Assembly (NCBI GenBank): GCA_012729785.1
Contig: JAAYCL010000037.1
Coordinates: 62,001-126,000, forward strand
DNA from: Chlamydiota bacterium
Lineage (GTDB): Bacteria > Auribacterota > Tritonobacteria > UBA1439
Reading direction: 5' to 3'
Length of the DNA stretch: 64,000 nucleotides
This document shows positions 8,422 through 15,895 of the stretch, in pieces. The position numbers and the translations under genes were made by a program. Position 1 is the first letter of the stretch; every line of letters starts with the position of its first letter. The notes below the pieces were generated by a model, which had not been told where the DNA came from, did no database searches, and was given only the letters and a program-made list of their open reading frames with translations.

Positions 8422-8515
8422 TGCCCCCCCTTGTCGGAGGGGCATTCTAGAGGACACTTCTAATGAGTCCATAGGGGGACCGTATCATCGAGGTATGACA
8501 GGATGGCCCGTGCGG

Positions 8516-8544
8516 TTGCCGCCGCGGCCGTTTTCTGCTAATCT
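8516..8544 (+). promoter_or_regulatory. Promoter of the radical SAM (AmrS) gene
   Basis: TTGCCG (8516-8521), 17-base spacer ending TGC, TAATCT (8539-8544): an extended -10 promoter. A GGGAGGAG ribosome site follows at about 8551-8558 and the ATG at 8569. Confidence 0.6.
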
Positions 8545-8568
8545 GGATACGGGAGGAGACGGATCGCG

Positions 8569-9672
8569 ATGATGACACGACGGGAGTTCATCCTCCGCTC
8601 CTGCGCGGCGTCGTGCGCGCTTGGGGCGTTTCCCGGGCTCCTCGGCGCGGCGGGCGCGCAGGGGCCGCGCGAGGCGATGTACTACGAAACGGCGGAGGGC
8701 GGCCTCGTGCGCTGCCGCCTCTGCCCGCGCGGCTGCGTCATCGCGCCGGGCCTCGCCGGGCGCTGCCGCGTCCGCCGCAACGACGGCGGAAAGCTCTACA
8801 CGCTTGTCTTCGGCCGCCCCTGCACCTCGCATAACGACCCGATCGAGAAGAAGCCGCTCTTCCACTTCCTCCCGGGGACAAACGCCTTCTCGATCGCCAC
8901 CGCCGGCTGCAACATCGAGTGCAAGTTCTGCCAGAACTGGCAGATCTCGCAGGCCGGGCCCGAGGAGGTCCGGTCGGTGGAGATGCCCCCGGATCGGGTC
9001 GTCGAGCGCGCCTTGGCGGCCGGAAGCGCCGCCATCGCCTACACCTACACCGAGCCGGTCGTCTTCTACGAGTACGTGCGCGAGACGGCGCGCCTCGGCG
9101 CGAGCCGGGGGATGCGCAGCGTGATGATCACGAACGGCTTCATCAGGGAGGAACCGATGCGCGAACTCCTCCCCCACCTCGCGGCGGTGAAGGTCGATCT
9201 GAAGGCGTTTACGGAGAAATTCTACCGGGAGGTCTGCGACGGGGCGCTCGCGCCGGTCCTCTCGACGCTGAAGCTCCTGAAACAAACCGGCACCTGGCAC
9301 GAACTGGTGGTGCTGCTCGTCCCCACGCTCAACGACGGGGACGACGAGATCGCCGCGCTCTGCCGCTGGGTGAAACAGGAGCTCGGGGCGGGCGTGCCGG
9401 TGCACTTCACGCGCTACCACCCGACCTACAAGATGCGCAACCTTCCGCCGACACCCGTCGCCACGCTCGAGCGGGCGCGCCGGATCGGCTTGAAGGAGGG
9501 GCTCGAATTCGTCTACCTCGGCAACGTCCCCGGCCACCCCGGCGAAACCACATGGTGCCCGAAATGCGGCACGGCGCTCATTACCCGCGTCTCGTACCAT
9601 GTCGACGCCTCGGGGCTGAAAAACGGCGCCTGCAGGCACTGCGGCCGCCCCATCCCCGGCGTCTGGTCCTGA
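8569..9672 (+). CDS. amrS: AmmeMemoRadiSam-type radical SAM enzyme with Tat signal
   Basis: A 367-residue radical SAM protein of the COG1180/AmrS family. The cluster-binding CxxxCxxC motif is CNIECKFCQNW at about residues 112-122. Upstream is the family's cysteine-rich segment CRLCPRGCVIAPG, and near the C-terminus a CPKCG...CRHCGRP zinc-ribbon pair. The N-terminus MMTRREFILRSCAASCALGA is a twin-arginine signal, so a form of the enzyme may be exported or membrane-associated, unusual for an oxygen-sensitive radical SAM protein although such leaders recur in this family. The usual partners (AMMECR1, MEMO1) are not in this window. Substrate unknown. Confidence 0.88.
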   Translation: MMTRREFILRSCAASCALGAFPGLLGAAGAQGPREAMYYETAEGGLVRCRLCPRGCVIAPGLAGRCRVRRNDGGKLYTLVFGRPCTSHNDPIEKKPLFHFLPGTNAFSIATAGCNIECKFCQNWQISQAGPEEVRSVEMPPDRVVERALAAGSAAIAYTYTEPVVFYEYVRETARLGASRGMRSVMITNGFIREEPMRELLPHLAAVKVDLKAFTEKFYREVCDGALAPVLSTLKLLKQTGTWHELVVLLVPTLNDGDDEIAALCRWVKQELGAGVPVHFTRYHPTYKMRNLPPTPVATLERARRIGLKEGLEFVYLGNVPGHPGETTWCPKCGTALITRVSYHVDASGLKNGACRHCGRPIPGVWS

Positions 9673-9808
9673 CCCGCCGCCGCCGCCGAATGCGTGGCCT
9701 GATCCCCCCTGCAGCGTCCCGCGTCCGCACACCCGCATCCCGTAGATGCACCGAAGGTCTCGTTCTGTGATTCTATCCCTTCCTGCAGGCAATGACTCTC
9801 ATTCTCCC

Positions 9809-9832
9809 CAGGGCACACTTAAGTGTGCCCTG
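9809..9832. repeat. 24-bp perfect palindrome, upstream REP-like sequence
   Basis: CAGGGCACACTT followed immediately by AAGTGTGCCCTG. It shares CCCCAGGGCACAC with the hairpin after the transposase and so is likely one of the sequences the RAYT recognises. Confidence 0.75.
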
Positions 9833-9955
9833 TGTTGTGGATAACTTTTTAACTTTGTCTGAAACTTTCTTCTGTTTGTTGCGACTAGTATGGTGTGGAA
9901 GGAGTGGTCCCTGGAAACGGGCGCATCCGACAGTGTCGGCACCGGCGGTGATGAT

Positions 9956-10443
9956 ATGTCGCGTATGAGGCATCATCTCGCTGCGGGGGTAGCCTACTGG
10001 GTTACTGCGGTGACCGCGGGGAGAGAGACGCTCTTCGCCCACCCCCCGGCCTGCACACGTGTATGGACTATCAGAAGCAGATTCTGGGCTTCAAACTCTA
10101 TGGGTTCGTGCTGATGCCCGACCATTTCCACTGCATACTGCACCCTGCGGAAGAAGCACACGTCTCGGAGATACTCAAGCATCTGAAAGGAAACTTCGCG
10201 CGAAAATACAATCTGATCGCCGGAACCGAAGGGCATGTGTGGCAGAGGAGGTCTTACCTGAAGGGAATCCGCGACCTAGTCCACCTGGTGCGCGAACTCG
10301 ACTACTGTCACAACAATCCGGTCCGCGCAAAACTGGTGGAGCACTCGAGAGACTACGCGTATTCCAGCTATCATCACTACCAGGGCAACGCCTACCGGGG
10401 CATAATAGACCGCTTCGACGGAGGATCGCCGATGCCCATATGA
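9956..10443 (+). pseudogene. RAYT (IS200-like Y1 transposase), frameshifted
   Basis: REP-associated tyrosine transposase split between two frames. The first frame (from ATG 9956) gives GVAYWVTAVTAGRETLFAHPPACTRV, the usual RAYT N-terminus. From about 10060 the second frame continues MDYQKQILGFKLYGFVLMPD and ends at 10443. The metal-binding HxH is HFH in MPDHFHCIL, and the candidate catalytic Tyr lies in LVRELDYCHNNPVRAKLVE. The join needs a one-base shift near 10058-10064, consistent with a single deleted base. The second part starts with its own ATG at 10063 but lacks the first strand of the fold. Probably a pseudogene or a base-call error; a recoding signal is not evident. Confidence 0.75.
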
Positions 10444-10448
10444 ATCAC

Positions 10449-10482
10449 AGCCCCAGGGCACACGTAGGCGCACCCTGGGGCT
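10449..10482. repeat. REP-like hairpin downstream of the RAYT, possible bidirectional terminator
   Basis: AGCCCCAGGG (10449-10458) pairs with CCCTGGGGCT (10473-10482). It lies between the convergent RAYT and CsgG-family genes, so it may also stop transcription, although no long T tract follows. Confidence 0.6.
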
Positions 10483-10521
10483 GCGGAAAGCCCTGAAAAT
10501 CGCAGGTACCTTGCGGCCGCC

Positions 10522-11952
10522 CTAGTCGGCCCGGACGACGTCGCCGACCTGGAACCCCTGCCCCATCAGCGGCGTGGCGTAGGCGATCTTCTCCTTCACC
10601 TTCGTCACGCTGATGCGGCCGACCTTCTGCATCTCCGTGTCGAGAAGCTCGCCCGTGGTCGGATCGCGCAGCTCGCTCCCCGGGCGGTAGACATTGAACT
10701 CGTAGCCGGCCTGCATCCCGTCCTCGCCGCCGCCGCGGATGATGATGCCGCTCTCGTCCGCCTTGACGACGGTCGATCGCCACGGCTGCTTGGCGAGCTC
10801 GGCGTCGATGAAGTAGACCGTGTTGTCGATGCAGACCTGCATCGCCTTGTTCAGCGGCGTGTGCTTCTGCGTGCCCATATTCACGTTGCCCGGCATCATC
10901 GGCATCGACAGGCCTCCGGCGGAGCCGTGCCCCTCGGCCTTCCCCTCCATCCGCTGGGAGGCGATCACCGTTCCGGAGGTCGTGTCGATCAGGTCGATCA
11001 CCACCGCCATGTGCGCGCGCGACTTCCCGCCCCCGAGGCGCACGCCGTACATGCTGAACCCCTTGTCGTCGGTCGTCTCCGCCGCGTCGAACTCGGTGAC
11101 GGTCCCCCGCACGAGATACTGGGCGGTGACTGCCTTGCCGATCTGCGCGCTTTTGCTCGCGGCCATGCGGCCGCTTTGGGCCAGGTCCTGTTCCCCGAAG
11201 ACGTCCTTGAGGAGCTCCTGCTCGCGCACGACGAATTTGCCGCTCCGGTTCAGGGCGTTGATCAGCTGCGCCTGCATCCCGTCGCCGAGGTTCCACGAGG
11301 AGGAGACGTTCGCCTTGTTCTCGAATTTCGCGACCGCGACGATCTTCTTCAGGGACAGCGGCGCCCCGGGGGCCGCCGGCGGCGCCGCTCCGGCCTGCAC
11401 CGCCTCCCCGCCGGCGACGGTCACCGGCGCATAACCGGCGCCCGCCGGCGCGATCGCCGGCACCGGCCCGCCCGCGCCGCTCTGCCCCCCGTAGGGGGCG
11501 ATCGCCTCGGAAGGGGCGACGAGTCCCGGAGCGGCCGGACCGCCGGGCGTCTCCCCCTGCCGGTTGACGGCCTGCTGGGGCCCGTCGAGGAGCGATTTGC
11601 TCGCCACGAGCGGGATCCGGCACGACTTGCTCGTCTTCCCGCCGGCCGCGTCGATGAACCTGAGCTTGATCTTGTCGCCCGACGTCCCGTCGACGGTGAG
11701 CGTGAAGCTCCCGTCGGGGGCGACCGGCGCCTCGAACTTCTCGGCGGTGCTCTTGTCGAGCGCCACGACCTTCATCGGGGCCAGGCCGATGACGGTGCCC
11801 GGCGGCCCCTGGATGAGGTACTTGCCGGTGTTGCTGACGGGGGTGAAGATGAGGTTGTCCTTGTTCACCTTCGGCCCCTTCGCGTAAAGATCCCCCGCGG
11901 CGCAGAGCAGCGCGGCGGCGAACGCGACGCCCGTGAAGATCCTCATTCTCAT
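10522..11952 (-). CDS. CsgG-family envelope protein
   Basis: A 476-residue exported protein. A signal peptide ends near DLYAKG without a standard lipobox, unlike CsgG of curli systems. An Ig-like beta region (about 30-125) and a Gly/Ala/Pro-rich linker lead into a CsgG/HfaB-type domain (about 195-380). The latter opens KKIVAVAKFENKANVSSSWN and includes KFVVREQELLKDVFGEQDLA, KAVTAQYLVRGTVTEFDA and AVVIDLIDTTSGTVIASQ. The C-terminal part (about 385-476) is beta-rich and ends GQGFQVGDVVRAD. CsgG homologues form outer-membrane export pores or periplasmic assemblies. It is last in a seven-gene minus-strand operon with FlgT-like and LPP20-like proteins; its substrate is unknown. Confidence 0.85.
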   Translation of the reverse strand: MRMRIFTGVAFAAALLCAAGDLYAKGPKVNKDNLIFTPVSNTGKYLIQGPPGTVIGLAPMKVVALDKSTAEKFEAPVAPDGSFTLTVDGTSGDKIKLRFIDAAGGKTSKSCRIPLVASKSLLDGPQQAVNRQGETPGGPAAPGLVAPSEAIAPYGGQSGAGGPVPAIAPAGAGYAPVTVAGGEAVQAGAAPPAAPGAPLSLKKIVAVAKFENKANVSSSWNLGDGMQAQLINALNRSGKFVVREQELLKDVFGEQDLAQSGRMAASKSAQIGKAVTAQYLVRGTVTEFDAAETTDDKGFSMYGVRLGGGKSRAHMAVVIDLIDTTSGTVIASQRMEGKAEGHGSAGGLSMPMMPGNVNMGTQKHTPLNKAMQVCIDNTVYFIDAELAKQPWRSTVVKADESGIIIRGGGEDGMQAGYEFNVYRPGSELRDPTTGELLDTEMQKVGRISVTKVKEKIAYATPLMGQGFQVGDVVRAD

Positions 11953-12002
11953 CGTCCCCTCCGGTGGTGTTGTTTCGCCTCATGCGGCGGGACGCCCCGC
12001 CG

Positions 12003-13217
12003 CTACTCCGGCCTCAGCCCCGCGGGCGCCGCCGGCGTCTTGTCGCCGAGTTCGCACTCCACGCGGTTGGGCGTCCTGCCCTTCAGTTTCACCGCCACGC
12101 CCGGCAGGGTCTCCAGCAACGCGTCGAAGTCGCCCCAGATCGCCCCATCCACCTCCGCGTCGAGCTCGAGCACCTCGTTCACCCAGCTCCGCTCCGAGAC
12201 GCTTCGGACGCCGCGGACCGCGGCGAGGTCCTTCCGGAGCGCCCGCCTGCGCTCGTTCGTGGCCTTCGTGGCGATGATCTGGACGGTGACGGTGTTGAAC
12301 GCCTCGCTCCGCCACCGCTCGAGCATCCGGTCGCGCATCGCGGCCGCGAGCTTTTCGCCGGCGACCCTCAGCGCCTCCTTCGCGGCGGTCGCGCGGCCGC
12401 CCTTGACCACGCGCCCCGACGTGACGCTCTCGCTCGCGATCAGCTGGCCGGTGTCGGTCTTGATCGCCCGCGCCGATATCTGCGCGTCGCAATGGTAGAC
12501 CGCGACCCCGTGCGGCATGCTTCGGTCCATCTCGGCGCTCGTCGCCTCGCCGACGATCACAATTTCCGCGCCGAACCGTCTGCCGAGCGCGGCGGCCTTC
12601 GCCGGGTCGTTGAAGGCGGTGTGCACGTCGCGTTCGTTGATCTCGCCCGTCTGCCCCCGGTCCACGAGCGGGAAATCGAGCCGCAGGAGCTCCTTCTCGA
12701 CCGCCGTCTGGGCCACCGCCCCGCCCTTCTGGAAATCGGCCCCGTAGACCGGGTCCTCGAAGAACTCCCGCAGCATCACCATCACGCGCGGGTTCTGTTT
12801 CTTCGCCCTGATGATGTTCAGGGCGCGGACATCCTTCTCGAGTCGGGCGAGCGCCACCGTCGCCCGTATCGTGACGCGATAGACACCGCCGTCGCCCCGG
12901 TTGTCGTCGACGATTTCGAAACCGGTGAGGTACCCCTTCACCTGCGAGAGCACCTTGTCGTCGATGAGCTGGAAGTTCTCGACCATCGTTTCGGAGTCGA
13001 CGAGCGAGCCGATGCTCTGCTCGATCGCCCGGCGCTGGGCGCGGTTCGTCGCCTCGTCTTTGGCCCGGAGCAGCTCGTCGGCCCCGCCCCCGCGCACCGC
13101 GGCCTCCCCGGTCGCCGTGACCTCCTTCTCCGGCACCGCGCGGGCGGCGGTGCAAAGCGCCGCACAGAGGAGCGCCGCCGCGGCCCGTGCCGCGCACCGC
13201 ACCGACCTGTTCGTCAT
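12003..13217 (-). CDS. FlgT-like periplasmic protein
   Basis: A 404-residue secreted protein with signal peptide ending near ARA. Residues about 30-125 contain EVTATGEAAVRGGGADELLRAKDEATNRAQRRAIEQSIG, the LPP20/FlgT N-domain pattern (ATGxA...A...A...AI...G). A middle region with NPRVMVMLREFF and VEKELLRLDFPLVDRGQ matches the FlgT/CsgG-like middle domain, and there is a further region with AAAMRDRMLERWRSE. FlgT belongs to the H-ring of Vibrio-type flagella, but no flagellar genes are nearby, so a role with the neighbouring CsgG and LPP20 proteins in a different envelope assembly is more likely. It lies 50 bases before the CsgG gene and 25 bases after a lipoprotein gene. Confidence 0.75.
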   Translation of the reverse strand: MTNRSVRCAARAAAALLCAALCTAARAVPEKEVTATGEAAVRGGGADELLRAKDEATNRAQRRAIEQSIGSLVDSETMVENFQLIDDKVLSQVKGYLTGFEIVDDNRGDGGVYRVTIRATVALARLEKDVRALNIIRAKKQNPRVMVMLREFFEDPVYGADFQKGGAVAQTAVEKELLRLDFPLVDRGQTGEINERDVHTAFNDPAKAAALGRRFGAEIVIVGEATSAEMDRSMPHGVAVYHCDAQISARAIKTDTGQLIASESVTSGRVVKGGRATAAKEALRVAGEKLAAAMRDRMLERWRSEAFNTVTVQIIATKATNERRRALRKDLAAVRGVRSVSERSWVNEVLELDAEVDGAIWGDFDALLETLPGVAVKLKGRTPNRVECELGDKTPAAPAGLRPE

Positions 13218-13242
13218 GAGCCCGCCTCCTTCATCCCGCGCG

Positions 13243-13584
13243 CTACTGCACCACCGTCCCCTGCTCGGTGACCGTCCCCTCCTGCAGGATGACGCCGGGG
13301 CCCGGGCCCGCCGGGCCCACCGGCGGCGGCACGGCCACCCCGTGCAGCCCCACGTCCCCGCCGGTCTCGACCTGGAGGGGGGCCATCCGCGACTGCCCGC
13401 CGATCCCGCGCGCGCCCTTCACCGTGACCTTGTCGCCCTTGACCTTGATCCGCATCGTCCTGTCGGGCGACTTCATCTTCACGATCTCGCCGTTGGGGCC
13501 GTACATCACGTCCGTGCTCCTGCAGCCGGCTGCCAATCCTCCCGCCAGGCAGGCGCAGACCGCGACCAGCGCCGTCCGTCTCAT
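13243..13584 (-). CDS. Small lipoprotein
   Basis: A 113-residue lipoprotein. The lipobox is LAAGC, so the mature protein starts at about Cys21. The rest is Gly/Pro/Val-rich with a short beta segment (MRIKVKGDKVTVKGARGIGG) and ends ILQEGTVTEQGTVVQ. No family recognised. It is the fifth gene of the seven-gene operon, and its tail resembles that of the lipoprotein encoded at 13805-13948 (GV-I-Q-TVV pattern), hinting at shared interaction. Confidence 0.7.
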   Translation of the reverse strand: MRRTALVAVCACLAGGLAAGCRSTDVMYGPNGEIVKMKSPDRTMRIKVKGDKVTVKGARGIGGQSRMAPLQVETGGDVGLHGVAVPPPVGPAGPGPGVILQEGTVTEQGTVVQ

Positions 13585-13594
13585 CGTCCCCTCC

Positions 13595-13777
13595 TCACTT
13601 GTACTCCACCCGGACCCGCTCCGCCGGGCGGTACTTGATCGTGTCGCCGCCGTCCTTCGTCTCCTGCTCCACCCAGCCCTGCGGCGTGGGGACGAGGTAC
13701 GTCTCCTTTTTCAACATTCCGCAGCCGCACACGAGAAGCGCCGCCGCCGCCGCGCACCAGACGATCGCCCTGTTCAT
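13595..13777 (-). CDS. Small lipoprotein
   Basis: A 60-residue lipoprotein starting MNRAIVWCAAAAALL with lipobox LLVCGC. The mature part (about 40 residues) is WVEQETKDGGDTIKYRPAE-like and contains no known domain. The ATG at 13777 follows a GGAGGGGGG ribosome site. Ten bases separate its stop from the next start. Its signal-peptide DNA is nearly identical to that of the lipoprotein gene just upstream (13805-13948), indicating local duplication. Confidence 0.65.
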   Translation of the reverse strand: MNRAIVWCAAAAALLVCGCGMLKKETYLVPTPQGWVEQETKDGGDTIKYRPAERVRVEYK

Positions 13778-13804
13778 CTGCCCCCCCTCCAACGCCGCGC
13801 CGCC

Positions 13805-13948
13805 TTACTCCACCACCGTATCCTGCGAGATCACGACGCCCGGGTCGATGATCTCCTCGGAGACCCTCGGGATGTACCGCTTCTTGCAGCCGCCCGCCGC
13901 GGCGCAGAGCGCCGCCGCCACCGCGCACCAGACGATCGCCCGTCTCAT
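13805..13948 (-). CDS. Very small lipoprotein
   Basis: A 47-residue lipoprotein beginning MRRAIVWCAVAAALCAA, lipobox AGGC at about residue 21. The mature part is only about 27 residues (CKKRYIPRVSEEIIDPGVVI followed by SQDTVVE). The ATG at 13948 follows a GGAGGCGGGAG ribosome site. It is short enough to be missed by gene finders, but the lipobox, ribosome site and position in a tight operon support it. Function unknown. Confidence 0.65.
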   Translation of the reverse strand: MRRAIVWCAVAAALCAAAGGCKKRYIPRVSEEIIDPGVVISQDTVVE

Positions 13949-13983
13949 CGCTCCCGCCTCCTCTCCGTTCGCCGCTCGCCGCG

Positions 13984-15318
13984 TCACTCCGCCTGCGCGA
14001 CCTGCGTGCCGCTGACGATCTGCCACAGCCCGTCGAGCGGAAGCTCCATCGTGACCTCGATCGTGCCGTCCGGCATGATCACCGGCTCCCCGACCAGCCG
14101 CGCCCCCGCGAGGTACCTGCTCACCTCCGCCTGTACCCGGTCGTTCACGGTCACGTAGTCCTGCACGGTGGTCTGCGCGTCGATCCGGACCCCGTGCACC
14201 TTCTCGACGAGGTTTCTCCGCGCGACCGCCTCGGCCGCCCGCTCCGCCTCGAGCCGCGCCGCGGTGCCGAGCGCCCCCTCCCTCGGCACGCCGGTCCCCG
14301 TGGCCTTGACCGTCTGCGTCGCCCACGGCGGCATCGCCGCCGCGGACCCGGCGGGTCGCATCGCCCCGCCCGCCGCGCCGGGCGAGGCGTCCTTCAGATA
14401 GCCCTTGCCCGGAACGGCGCCGTTGCCGGTCGCCCTGATGACCTTCGGCGGCCCCCAGCTGAGGATCTGCTCGAACTGAATGTCGCGGAAGACGCTCTGG
14501 GGCGGGAAGCCGGCGTAGTAGTGGGTGCGGATCGTGTTGAGCTGCTTCACCACGTCCTGGATCGTCACCTCGACGTCCACCTCGCAGATGCCGTCGGGCA
14601 GGTAGCGGTACGGGCCCGACTCCTTGATCCCCGCCATGAACGTGTTCAGACTCGTCTGCACCTGGTCGTTCAGAACCGCGAAATCCTTCACGTAGGTGTT
14701 CCCCGAGATCCGGAGGCCCTTCACCGTCTCGGCGAGGTTGCGGCGCGCGTCGGTGAGCGCCCCGCGCTCGGCGAGCAGCCGCCCCTGGGTCGTCACGTTC
14801 TCCCAGCCCGGGATCCCCTGCGTCTTCATGCTCACGCCCTTGGGGGCGGGCGATTCGGCCTTCTGGCTCGGCGGGACGCCGACCCCGGTGGCCCTGAAGA
14901 CGGTCTTCTTCGTGTACTGCCCCATCTGGTCGAAGCTCATCCGCGTGCGCTTCTTGTCCGGGTAGTCGAGGTGGATCCTCTTGAGCCCCTGCATCACCTG
15001 CTGGAGGGTCACCTGGACGTCCACCTCGCAGGTGCCGTCCGGCAGATAGCGCGGCATCCCGTCGATCTTCAACCCCTTGATGAAGGCGTCGAGCGCGGAC
15101 TGCACCTGGTCGCTCTCGGCGACGTAGTCGCGCACGTAGGTGTTCGCGTCGATCCGGAGCCCCTTGATCTGCTCCGTGAGCTTGCGGTAGGCGTCCACCT
15201 GGGCCGCCCGTTTCGACATCAGCTTGTCCTGCCCCGCCGTCATCGGCTGGGACAGGGCGGGCGCCGCCGCGGCGGCCGCCGCGAGGCACAGCACCGCTGC
15301 CACCCCTCTCGTCTTCAT
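13984..15318 (-). CDS. Secreted protein with three LPP20-like domains
   Basis: A 444-residue exported protein, signal peptide ending near ALSQP. It contains three copies of an LPP20-type domain of about 90 residues. Each has A-x-R-N/K-L-x-E-x-x-K/H-G-x-R-I, then V-x-D-y/f, and a strand ending Y/M-x-P-D-G-T/I-x-E-V. The second and third copies are introduced by an ATG-x-G motif (RATGNGAVP, KATGTGVPRE), and RATGVGVPP follows the first. Single LPP20 domains are usual; three in one chain suggests a stacked or ring-forming structure. The start at 15318 is preferred over 15342 because it follows AGGAGGGG and begins the signal peptide. Confidence 0.75.
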   Translation of the reverse strand: MKTRGVAAVLCLAAAAAAAPALSQPMTAGQDKLMSKRAAQVDAYRKLTEQIKGLRIDANTYVRDYVAESDQVQSALDAFIKGLKIDGMPRYLPDGTCEVDVQVTLQQVMQGLKRIHLDYPDKKRTRMSFDQMGQYTKKTVFRATGVGVPPSQKAESPAPKGVSMKTQGIPGWENVTTQGRLLAERGALTDARRNLAETVKGLRISGNTYVKDFAVLNDQVQTSLNTFMAGIKESGPYRYLPDGICEVDVEVTIQDVVKQLNTIRTHYYAGFPPQSVFRDIQFEQILSWGPPKVIRATGNGAVPGKGYLKDASPGAAGGAMRPAGSAAAMPPWATQTVKATGTGVPREGALGTAARLEAERAAEAVARRNLVEKVHGVRIDAQTTVQDYVTVNDRVQAEVSRYLAGARLVGEPVIMPDGTIEVTMELPLDGLWQIVSGTQVAQAE

Positions 15319-15376
15319 CCGGCCCCTCCTTCCCCTGGTCATCCCCGACGAATCCCGTCCCCCGTCCCCCCGGCCT

Positions 15377-15895
15377 TCATCGTCCCCCGCCGCCGAGGAT
15401 CTCCCGCCACTCCTCTTCGGGCATCGGCCCGCCCCCCTTCTCCACCATGAGGAGCTCCTCCTCGCCGCCTCTTGGGTCCTCCGCCGGCGGTGCGACCGGA
15501 ACCGCCTCGGCAGGCACCGTGAACTCGACCTCCGCCTCGACCCCGCCGTCCCGGTAGTAGCGGGTCTCGATGAGCTCGACGCCGCGGATGAACCCGTGCA
15601 CCGTCTCGGTCCCCGTGCCGGCGGAGACGACGGAACGTCCCATGCCGAGTCTCATCGCCGCGTTTTTGTACGCCTCCACCACGGCGGCGCGCCTGGCCAT
15701 CAGCCTGCGCTGCGCCTCGGAGCCCGCCCGACGCGGCAACCGTCCCCGCCCGGTCGCCCTGACGCGGCCTGTCGCCGCGGGCGTCATCGCGGCCTCCGCC
15801 GCGGAGAACGCCGAGGGCGCGCGCCCCGCCCCCGCGGCCGAGGCCGCCGCGAACGCCGCCGCGAGCATGACGCTGTACCCCGCCGTCCGCTGCAC
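15377..15895 (-). CDS. LPP20-domain secreted protein, first gene of the CsgG operon
   Basis: A 172-residue exported protein with one LPP20-like domain (about 45-130): RVRATGRGRLPRRAGSEAQR, then AAVVEAYKNAAMRLGMG and ETRYYRDGGVEAEVEFTVP. An acidic tail follows. I place the start at a GTG (15895), because it has a GGAGG site 8 bases upstream and provides the positively charged beginning (QRTAGYSV) of a signal peptide. The internal ATG at 15868 would start in the hydrophobic core. It is the first gene of the operon running to 10522; the divergent sigma-54 activator gene begins 338 bases away. Confidence 0.65.
   Translation of the reverse strand: MQRTAGYSVMLAAAFAAASAAGAGRAPSAFSAAEAAMTPAATGRVRATGRGRLPRRAGSEAQRRLMARRAAVVEAYKNAAMRLGMGRSVVSAGTGTETVHGFIRGVELIETRYYRDGGVEAEVEFTVPAEAVPVAPPAEDPRGGEEELLMVEKGGGPMPEEEWREILGGGGR

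Larger units (their letters stand above)
8108..8468. mobile_element. 361-bp insertion-sequence relic with terminal inverted repeats
   Basis: The two ends are imperfect 19-bp inverted repeats matching at 16 of 19 positions: ACTCGTTAGAAATGTCCCC at 8108-8126, and its mirrored counterpart at 8450-8468. A third copy of the AATGTCCCC-like core lies at about 8144-8152 and another (AGTGTCCCT) at 8405-8413, which look like internal transposase-binding sites. Inside is only the 5' part of a transposase gene, so the element cannot transpose on its own. Confidence 0.7.
9806..10482 (+). mobile_element. REP-associated tyrosine transposase (RAYT) element with flanking palindromes
   Basis: A single Y1-type transposase gene is bracketed by palindromes. 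Upstream there is a perfect 24-bp palindrome at 9809-9832 (centre ACTTAAGT). Downstream there is a hairpin at 10449-10482 with a perfect 10-bp stem AGCCCCAGGG. Both contain the identical 13-mer CCCCAGGGCACAC (9806-9818 and 10451-10463). Palindromes sharing a head sequence next to a RAYT gene are the classic organisation of REP/RAYT elements. Confidence 0.75.

Noticed and set aside
9890-10064. Programmed frameshifting to make full-length RAYT
   Set aside because: No slippery heptamer or downstream pseudoknot is visible at the junction; a single-base deletion or base-call error is more likely.
12003-13217. Flagellar locus because of FlgT similarity
   Set aside because: No other flagellar gene lies nearby, and the context is CsgG/LPP20-type envelope proteins.
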